From IMG/VR virus record IMGVR_UViG_3300010371_000010, positions 1-52,844 of that record: a stretch of 52,844 bases of DNA; one strand, written 5' to 3'. Under the pieces are notes generated by a model, which saw only the letters and a list, made by a program, of their open reading frames with translations, had not been told where the DNA came from and searched no databases. Both the position numbers and the translations under genes were made by a program. Positions 44,656 through 50,880 of the stretch are shown here, one piece after another (within the stretch, counting starts at the first letter, position 1; each line of letters begins with the position of its first letter). This DNA is from a virus.

Positions 44656-44793
44656 CTAGCGGCGGCGCGGCCATTCCCGGCTGGTGGCCTTGACGATCAG
44701 CAGGCCAGCGCCAGCGCCAAGGGCGATGAGAAAGGCCAGCGCGCCGAACGTGGCGAACACCGGCTGCGCGATCTCCAGGATGCGTTCGAGCAC
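44656..44793 (-). CDS. Small membrane protein, holin-accessory candidate
   Basis: A 45-residue protein with a GTG start. One long membrane segment (VFATFGALAFLIALGAGAGLLIV) and a basic C-terminus (SREWPRRR). It lies directly after the two-span holin candidate. Its membrane-plus-basic-tail layout suits a holin partner or antiholin. Confidence 0.55.
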   Translation of the reverse strand: MLERILEIAQPVFATFGALAFLIALGAGAGLLIVKATSREWPRRR

Positions 44794-44797
44794 GGCG

Positions 44798-45025
44798 CTA
44801 CTGCGGAGGATCGGCCGCGGGCGGCTTGGTGGTGGTGTTGGTGAAGCGATGGACCCCGCCGACCGTCAGAGCGCCCGAGAGCGCACCAAGGGCGAAGGTC
44901 ACCAGCTCCTTGTTTTCCGCCGGCACGGCATGGAACACGAGCAAGCCCGCCAGCGTGCCGATGATGAGCATCGCCAGCGTCGCCATGACGGTCTGCGAGC
45001 TCGGGATCAGGGGGGCGAGGTTCAA
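44798..45025 (-). CDS. Holin candidate (two membrane spans)
   Basis: A 75-residue protein with a TTG start overlapping the previous stop as TTGA. Two membrane segments (about residues 12-32, VMATLAMLIIGTLAGLLVF, and 41-58, LVTFALGALSGALTVGG) are joined by a short charged turn (AENKE), with a polar C-terminus. This is the class II holin layout, and the gene is two positions downstream of the endolysin. Holins set the time at which endolysin gains access to the wall. Confidence 0.65.
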   Translation of the reverse strand: MNLAPLIPSSQTVMATLAMLIIGTLAGLLVFHAVPAENKELVTFALGALSGALTVGGVHRFTNTTTKPPAADPPQ

Positions 45026-45120
45026 TGTAGCGTTTCCCTTCGCTTGGGCATGTTCTGATCGAGCCAGAACAGGGCCTGGACGGTGAGCAGGAGGAGGAGC
45101 AGGGCGAGGGCGCGGATCAT
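45022..45120 (-). CDS. Small membrane peptide after the endolysin
   Basis: A 32-residue peptide with one membrane segment (RALALLLLLLTVQALFW) and a basic tail (PKRRETLH). It overlaps the endolysin stop as ATGA and the holin candidate start as TTGA, so it is likely translated. Confidence 0.55.
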   Translation of the reverse strand: MIRALALLLLLLTVQALFWLDQNMPKRRETLH

Positions 45121-45575
45121 GGCCGCTCGCCGGTCAGGATCATGTGGGCGATGCGTTGGGCGCGCTGGCCGACTTCCTTGGCCCATGCGCTGGCGAGAAG
45201 GCCGTCGTGCGCTTCCTGCCACTGGTGCAATTGGATCGCTGCCAGGGTATGATGGAAGGTCCCCAGGCCGTGCTTTCCGTCTCGGGAGAGCCAGCCCATG
45301 TTGAAGCAGAGGTTCGCCATCGCGTCCTGACGGACAGGGTCCAGGAACCGCCACCAGTGGGCGTATCTGTCGAGCAAGTCGCAGGCGTGGGCGGCGTCTT
45401 GTTCCAGCGAGGTTTCCGCCTCCTCTGGCGTCCAGACGGTCGAGGGGTGAACGTCCGAACCTGTGTGACCATAGCCGATAGTCCAGGGCTCCCCACCCGA
45501 CAGCGGATCGGGATAGGCGCGCAGCCGCAAACCCTCGTCGCGGCGCAGGTCCGCGAGCAGCAAATCGCTGGTCAT
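45117..45575 (-). CDS. Endolysin, T4-lysozyme-type muramidase
   Basis: A 152-residue glycosidase. The catalytic set of phage lysozymes is visible: E14 in RRDEGLRLRAYPD, D23, and the T32 in WTIGYGHTGSD. The C-terminal half shows MANLCFNMGWLS and a final helical domain. It cleaves the glycan strands of peptidoglycan. No signal sequence is present, so release depends on a holin. The holin candidates follow directly. Confidence 0.9.
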   Translation of the reverse strand: MTSDLLLADLRRDEGLRLRAYPDPLSGGEPWTIGYGHTGSDVHPSTVWTPEEAETSLEQDAAHACDLLDRYAHWWRFLDPVRQDAMANLCFNMGWLSRDGKHGLGTFHHTLAAIQLHQWQEAHDGLLASAWAKEVGQRAQRIAHMILTGERP

Positions 45576-45624
45576 TTAGAAGTCCCGACTTGAGGATACC
45601 GGCTCGCCCCCGAGCCGAAGGGGG

Positions 45625-46047
45625 TCAGCTCAAGCTAGTGAGCGCGTGAACGAAGGCGACAAGGGGAGGCCCGAACAGCTTGACGATGATCGGAAGGCCC
45701 TGAGCGCCACCGACGATGGCCGCGACGCCGACTGCAGCTTGCCAGGGACGGATCGAGGCCAGGGATCGGTGAGGCTGCGGGTCTGTTCCCGAGGCGACCT
45801 GATCGGTCGTTGGAACCCCTGCCCGCTTGGCCAGGCCGTCCAGAACCCGCTTCATCAGCGCCTGGTCGGCCTTGATGACTTGCACATCGGTCTGCGTCGC
45901 GTCCAGACAGCGATGGTGATCGTTGGCCGCGCGGGCCAAGCTCTGAAGACTCGCGCCCTTGATCGAGACCGGCCGCGTCTTCACGGGCGGGTCCTTCTCG
46001 ATAGGCTCGAAGCTGCGCTGCTCTTGCGGCGCGTGTTGCATCGCCAT
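45625..46047 (-). CDS. Coiled-coil protein with C-terminal membrane segment (XhlA-like layout)
   Basis: A 140-residue protein. The N-terminus is polar; a helical segment (TDVQVIKADQALMKRVLDGLAKRAG) is followed by a hydrophobic region near residues 104-128 (WQAAVGVAAIVGGAQGLPIIV). A cytoplasmic helix plus one C-terminal span resembles hemolysin XhlA-type holin-associated proteins. It is the first gene of the lysis transcript. Confidence 0.55.
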   Translation of the reverse strand: MAMQHAPQEQRSFEPIEKDPPVKTRPVSIKGASLQSLARAANDHHRCLDATQTDVQVIKADQALMKRVLDGLAKRAGVPTTDQVASGTDPQPHRSLASIRPWQAAVGVAAIVGGAQGLPIIVKLFGPPLVAFVHALTSLS

Positions 46048-46149
46048 GGCTCCGCTGGGGCCTCCATGCGCCCTCCTATGAAACGCTCAAGCTTAGTGAT
46101 CTGATGCACAGTGATCGCCGCCGATCCATGTCGGGGGCGGTTGGGTCGG

Positions 46150-46180
46150 CCGGGGCGTCTCTGCCAAGAACGCGCCCCGG
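46150..46180. other. Stem-loop in the gap between fibre and lysis genes
   Basis: The 291-base gap at 46048-46339 has no convincing gene. It contains a perfect 8-bp stem CCGGGGCG / CGCCCCGG (46150-46157 and 46173-46180). No U-run follows on either side. It may separate the fibre transcript from the lysis transcript; promoter elements for the lysis module presumably also lie in this gap. Confidence 0.45.
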
Positions 46181-46339
46181 TCGGCTCGGATTGCGGTGTT
46201 ATGGTTTGACTCACCGGCGGTTGTGTGGCCGGAATTTTGGGGTCAGTGGAGGTGCTTAAGCGCCTGCTTTACGTTCCGAACGCCGTGGCAACACAATAGC
46301 ACATCGCGCGAGATAACCTGCTACGCGATGGCTCCGCGA

Positions 46340-47185
46340 TCAACATGCCCCCACGCCGAGAAGACTGAGGGTGCATAAGACGGTTCCGGCACTCGGCGTG
46401 TAGGTGATGACGATCACGCCCTGGCTTCCTGAGCCTGCAGTGCCTCCGAAGAAGGCCCCGCCGCCCCCAGCGCCATAGGCGCCCCCGTTGCAACCATTCA
46501 GGTTCACGGTTGGAGCCCCGCCGCCGCCGCCACCACCATTGCCGGCCCCGGCTCCTGACGTGGTTATGTCCGTTCCGCTGCCGCCTGCCGCACAGGCCGT
46601 GGCCGAGGTAGCGCCCGCCCCACCGGAGCCGCCCGAAGTGCCGCCATTTCCACCAGCGCCGCCTGCCGACCCGGTGCCATTCCCCCCGACGTTGTTGGGG
46701 GCGCCTCCGCCCCCAGCGCCAACGCCAGAACCGCCCGTGCCGCCGTTGCTGCCGTTGAAAACAACGGTGCCAGAGCCACTTGTCGAGGCCGTTCCGGGAG
46801 AACCGTCAGTCTTGCCGACACCCGTAGAAGATTTTGTGGCTCCACATGAAGCCGCTGTAGAGTTGGTTCCGTTAAACCATGTGGAGCCAGCGGCCGAAAC
46901 GCCACCACCACCGGCGGCTGTTCCTACATGGATTGAGACGGAACCCGCCAAGGCCAGATTGCTTGAGGTGCGCTCAGCAGATCCAGAGCCCCCCCCACCA
47001 CCTATGCCGGACGTGCCGACGCCACCCGGTTGGCCGCCCGCTACGCAATATTCGTTGTTTGACCCGGCGTTGAAGTCACCCGGCGTTGACCAACTGGTTC
47101 CAGAGGTCAGGATGATCGTCGTGAGGGCCAGCGCCTTCACGACAGAAAACCCCCATGCCGCCGCCCCGATCAGGCAGGCCAGCAC
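46340..47185 (-). CDS. Glycine-rich fibre-type protein with signal sequence
   Basis: A 281-residue protein; the GTG at 47185 has a GGGAG element before it (a TTG at 47206 is an alternative). The N-terminus is a hydrophobic signal-like segment (LACLIGAAAWGFSVVKALA). Then comes ILTSGTSWSTPGDFNAGSNN, the start typical of glycine-rich phage fibre domains, followed by about 180 residues of poly-Gly stretches with Asn/Ser/Thr and a closing QGVIVITYTP strand. In phages such domains form receptor-binding tips. The signal sequence is unusual for a virion protein. Confidence 0.7.
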   Translation of the reverse strand: MLACLIGAAAWGFSVVKALALTTIILTSGTSWSTPGDFNAGSNNEYCVAGGQPGGVGTSGIGGGGGSGSAERTSSNLALAGSVSIHVGTAAGGGGVSAAGSTWFNGTNSTAASCGATKSSTGVGKTDGSPGTASTSGSGTVVFNGSNGGTGGSGVGAGGGGAPNNVGGNGTGSAGGAGGNGGTSGGSGGAGATSATACAAGGSGTDITTSGAGAGNGGGGGGGAPTVNLNGCNGGAYGAGGGGAFFGGTAGSGSQGVIVITYTPSAGTVLCTLSLLGVGAC

Positions 47186-47192
47186 CCCTCGC

Positions 47193-47567
47193 CTACTCCC
47201 GCGCAAGGGCCGCCCTCACCTTGTTCTCGGCGAGCATGGTATCGACCTGATCCCCGAGCATTCGGACGTTCGCCCCGCCGTCTTGGGCCAGCGTCATGAT
47301 TCCCGGCGCCACTTCCTCAAGGGCTCGGGCGAAGCCGACCGCGTTCATCCGGCCTCGGGTGATTTCCACCCTCACGGCCGGACGCGAGACGCCTTGCACC
47401 GGATGAGCGCGGGCTGAAAACACCTTCGCCCCCTGCTCGTCGTTGTCCGGGATCACCGTTTCGATCACCGTCATAGTATCCCGGTCATACCAGACGATGA
47501 TCTTCGTTGGCGGTTGGGCCAGGGCCAGCGCAGGGACGAACAGAAGAAGGAGGACCAGAGACTTCAT
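47193..47567 (-). CDS. Exported protein of unknown function between two fibre-like genes
   Basis: A 124-residue protein with a clear signal peptide (MKSLVLLLLFVPALALA, cleavage near AQ). The mature part has a beta segment (TKIIVWYDRDTMTVIETV) and a helical C-terminus with GIMTLAQDGGANVRMLG. No family is recognised. It ends 8 bases before the glycine-rich fibre gene and begins just after the 1,001-residue gene. Confidence 0.6.
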   Translation of the reverse strand: MKSLVLLLLFVPALALAQPPTKIIVWYDRDTMTVIETVIPDNDEQGAKVFSARAHPVQGVSRPAVRVEITRGRMNAVGFARALEEVAPGIMTLAQDGGANVRMLGDQVDTMLAENKVRAALARE

Positions 47568-47570
47568 GGC

Positions 47571-50500
47571 TCAGAACTGGGTATAGGCAACCGAGCCAGA
47601 TGCCTGGACGGCGGCGGACGTGACCATGCAGACATCCTTGGACGCCGGAACCACAATCACCGGCCCGAGTCCACCACCCGACGAAATGCCCCCGTTGGCG
47701 GCGAAGTTGAACGCTCCGGTTAGGACCGTCGTGCCGGTGTCGCATTCGGTGGTGGTCTTGGTCCCATACTCGAGCGTGATGTTGTCGGCTCCGGCGACCA
47801 CCAAATCCCAATGCGTGATGTAGGTCTTCTTGCTCGATACGTTGGAGATGATCTTGGTGGTGGTCGCCGTCGCGACGCTGATCGAAGCGGAGCTGTCCGC
47901 CTGGATGATGCCAGTCAGGTTCCCCGAGGAGTTGGCCCCGACATAGGCGGCGTTCGCAGGAACCGCCGAACCCGTCGCGCCGGAGGAGTTCGGAGCCACG
48001 TTCAGGACGCCCGCCGTGGTCGTAGACAGGTTTCGGGCGTTGGTCCCGTCACTTCCCCCCATCAGGACCGGATTGCCCGTCACGGCCGATCCTGAGGCCG
48101 CTGCGCCTACGACGGTCGCATTGAGGTTCGCGGCCGTCGATTGCTTCACCGCCACGGCGACTTGATCCGAAGCGATCACAACCGGGATCGAGGACGAAGA
48201 GACCGCCGAGCCGAAGCCGAGCGAAACGCCGCCGATCTGGGTCAGGTTCGAACTCCAGGGCCCGGACGCCTGGGTCACGGCCCCGATGGTGTTGGAGCCG
48301 GTCGGTAGGGGTTGGCTGAGCGCCACCAAGCCCTCCGCCACGCTGGCCCGGAAGTTCACCGCTGCGGAGCCCGACGTATAGGAGGTCATCTTGACCTGCA
48401 CCGTCGATCCCGCCGCCGCGTCGACCAGGAACTGGCCGTTAGAGGTCGTGGTGGTGGCAAGCGCACCGCCCCCCAAAGGCAGGGCGTTGACGGCAGTGTA
48501 AGTCGTCCCGCCATCCGTGGATTCCTGGAAGGTGAGGGTCCCAACCCACGTTCCGGTGACGGAGATACCAACCGTTCCGGCCCCGGCTAGGGTTCCAGTC
48601 GTCACCGTGGCATTGAGCGAGCCAGCCGAGTTGTTGTTCTGCGCGTCCGGCAGGGTGACACCGCCAACGGTATTGGTCCCCGCGTTCAGGTTGGCGTTGA
48701 CCGTGGGCGTGCCGGTGATCGAGACCGCACCCGAAACCGGCTGCGTCACCGCGGATCCATCCACCTTGATCGCGGTCGCGTTCGCCCCGGTGTTGGCGAC
48801 ACTGACCTGGATCGGAGTCGTGGAGGTGCCGATTTCCGTGCCAGAGGCGTTCCGCAGGTTGGTGAACAGCGCCCGGTTGGCCGTGACCTGGAACATGCCA
48901 TATTGGCCGGTGGTCAGGGCGTTGGACGTAGCCGTGGTCTGGAAGAAGCCGCCGGAGCTGCTGAACACCGAAGTTCCGGCCGTGAATGAGCCCTCGTCGG
49001 TCTCGCTGACCCCGGAGCCCGAGCAGTTGGCGCACTGGACGTTCAGGTTGTTGGTGGTCGAGCCGATGACATTGCCGGACCCGTCCACGATCTGCGTCTT
49101 CTGGGCGCCGCCGGTCTGGTTCGACGCGGTCGCCGCTCCCGAAGGCAGGGGCAGTGACGCGGCCGAAACCGGCTGGGTGACAGCCGAGCCATCCACCGTC
49201 AAGGCGTTGGAGGCCGTGACGTTCGCACCCCTGGCGTTGCCCGCCGCGTCCATGATGACCTGGCGGGCGTTGCCCTTGGCGTCACACTGCCTGGCGAGCC
49301 CCTGGCCAGTGGTCGGGCCGGGAAGGGTTGAGTTGTAGACGCACCCGGCGAGCTGACTGTTCGAGGCCGCGGTTCCGGGCGAGACGGTGCCCTGCACGTT
49401 GGTCTGGTTGCCCGCCGTGGCCGCGCCGGACGGAAGCGGCAGGGAGGCGGCGGAGATCGGCTGCGTGGTGGTCCCGGTCGGGTCGATCTTGACCGGATTG
49501 CCGGAGGTGCCGAACGCAGTCCCCGTGGCGTCCTGAAGCTTGGCCCCGAAGACGGTATTGCCGATCGATCCCCCGGCTTGGAACGGCGAGCCGAGGGTGG
49601 TGTTGATCGTGGTCTCAAGGGCGGAGGTCGCGGCGCCAGAAGGCAGAGGCAGAGAGGCCGCCGAGACAGGCTGCGTTACCGCCGAGCCGTCCACCTTCAG
49701 GGCCGTCATCGAGGCGATGCCCTGGACCGTGATGACATCGGCCGACGCCGTGCCAGCGGTTCCCAGCGCCGGTTGCTTGGCGGAGGTCGCCGCGCCCGTT
49801 GGCAGCGGTAGGGACGCCGCCGAGACTGGCAGGGCCGTTCCGCTGGCGACGCCTTGCACCGACACGACACCGCCCGAGGGCGTGCCCGCCGTACCAGCGC
49901 CGACAACGGTCGCGTTCAGGTTCGAGGCCGTGGTCTGCTTGACCGCAACCGCGGCTTGGTCGGAGGCAATGACCACCGGCATGGAGGCCGAAGACGTGGT
50001 CGATCCTAAGGCGTAGGACGTGCCGCCGACTTGGTTCAGGTTGACGTTGCCGCCGCCACCCCCACTGCCCGAACTGCCCAGCGCTGGAAGGCCCGTCCCG
50101 GTCGTGATCGAGAGAGCCGCCGTCCCAGAGGCCGTAATGCCAGCGATGTAGGTGTTGGCTCCGACATTGAAGGCGATGGATTGGCCCGAGCCGATGGGAT
50201 AGCTGGAGGTCGTCGCCGTGACGCCGCTGCCCCCGAAGTTCACATAGGCCGTGACCGAACCATTGTTCGTGACCAGGGCCGTGGGGTCCGAAGATCCCAA
50301 GGCCACGTTGCTGGTGGTCACGCCGGCGGACAACGCCGCCTGGCCCGAAGGTGCAAAGGCGTTGATCGATGCTGAAGCCGAGACGGTCGCGTTCACGCAC
50401 GCCTTGCCGCTCGGATCGACGGTCAGGTGGTTGGTGTGCCCCGCCGCATAGGTCGAGCTGCCACAGGTCGCGACAACGTCGGCCTGGATGGCCTGCGCCT

Positions 50501-50576
50501 TCACGCTCTCCGGAACAGCGAATGCCAGTAAGGACGCAGCCAAAGACGCCGCGAGCCAGCGGAGGTGCATGTTCAA
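47571..50576 (-). CDS. Large repeat-rich fibre-like protein with signal peptide
   Basis: A 1,001-residue protein. Residues 1-28 are a Sec-type signal peptide (RWLAASLAASLLAFAVP, cleavage near KAQA). The body is Ser/Thr/Ala/Gly/Val-rich with repeated modules. The recurring unit reads VDGSAVTQPVSAASLPLPSG, seen at least three times, with partial copies; another pair is SMPVVIASDQAAVAVKQTT and SIPVVIASDQVAVAVKQST. The C-terminal 90 residues form a beta domain (YITHWDLVVAGADNITLEYG) with two Cys. This matches long phage fibre or adhesin proteins of beta-repeat type. A signal peptide suggests export in lysogens or surface display; a virion role is also possible. Confidence 0.72.
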   Translation of the reverse strand: MNMHLRWLAASLAASLLAFAVPESVKAQAIQADVVATCGSSTYAAGHTNHLTVDPSGKACVNATVSASASINAFAPSGQAALSAGVTTSNVALGSSDPTALVTNNGSVTAYVNFGGSGVTATTSSYPIGSGQSIAFNVGANTYIAGITASGTAALSITTGTGLPALGSSGSGGGGGNVNLNQVGGTSYALGSTTSSASMPVVIASDQAAVAVKQTTASNLNATVVGAGTAGTPSGGVVSVQGVASGTALPVSAASLPLPTGAATSAKQPALGTAGTASADVITVQGIASMTALKVDGSAVTQPVSAASLPLPSGAATSALETTINTTLGSPFQAGGSIGNTVFGAKLQDATGTAFGTSGNPVKIDPTGTTTQPISAASLPLPSGAATAGNQTNVQGTVSPGTAASNSQLAGCVYNSTLPGPTTGQGLARQCDAKGNARQVIMDAAGNARGANVTASNALTVDGSAVTQPVSAASLPLPSGAATASNQTGGAQKTQIVDGSGNVIGSTTNNLNVQCANCSGSGVSETDEGSFTAGTSVFSSSGGFFQTTATSNALTTGQYGMFQVTANRALFTNLRNASGTEIGTSTTPIQVSVANTGANATAIKVDGSAVTQPVSGAVSITGTPTVNANLNAGTNTVGGVTLPDAQNNNSAGSLNATVTTGTLAGAGTVGISVTGTWVGTLTFQESTDGGTTYTAVNALPLGGGALATTTTSNGQFLVDAAAGSTVQVKMTSYTSGSAAVNFRASVAEGLVALSQPLPTGSNTIGAVTQASGPWSSNLTQIGGVSLGFGSAVSSSSIPVVIASDQVAVAVKQSTAANLNATVVGAAASGSAVTGNPVLMGGSDGTNARNLSTTTAGVLNVAPNSSGATGSAVPANAAYVGANSSGNLTGIIQADSSASISVATATTTKIISNVSSKKTYITHWDLVVAGADNITLEYGTKTTTECDTGTTVLTGAFNFAANGGISSGGGLGPVIVVPASKDVCMVTSAAVQASGSVAYTQF

Positions 50577-50637
50577 ACCTTCTGGAATTGCGAGCGCCGT
50601 GCTAACCCGCCAGGATTGCGAGAACCGGGAGGGTCAG

Positions 50638-50877
50638 ATGCAGCGTCTAGTGCGGTTATTGCCGTTGGCGGCCGTTGCGCTCTGCCTGAGCGCGTGCGCC
50701 GCCGAACTGACTTCAGGGAACGAGCGCGGGGGCCTTATCGCCCACGTCAACGGTCTCAATCAGGACAAGGCGTTCAAGCTGGCCGAGGCGCACTGCCACA
50801 AGTTCGGGCGGGTCGCCCAGATCACCAGCACGGATGCGATCTACAACCGCGCGCGGTTCGTCTGCGTGAACCTCTGA
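50638..50877 (+). CDS. Small lipoprotein, moron / lysogenic-conversion candidate
   Basis: A 79-residue plus-strand protein with a strong ribosome site (GGGAGGG). Lipobox LSAC near residue 20 (LLPLAAVALCLSAC). The mature part is a small domain with LAEAHCHKFGRVAQI and RFVCVNL, whose two Cys may pair. It lies alone between two leftward genes, as morons do, and could be expressed from the prophage. A superinfection-exclusion role is typical of such lipoproteins but unproven here. Confidence 0.72.
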   Translation: MQRLVRLLPLAAVALCLSACAAELTSGNERGGLIAHVNGLNQDKAFKLAEAHCHKFGRVAQITSTDAIYNRARFVCVNL

Positions 50878-50880
50878 GCC

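Noticed and set aside
47571-50576. CRISPR-like array
   Set aside because: The repeats are in-frame protein modules of unequal spacing, not short direct repeats with unique spacers.
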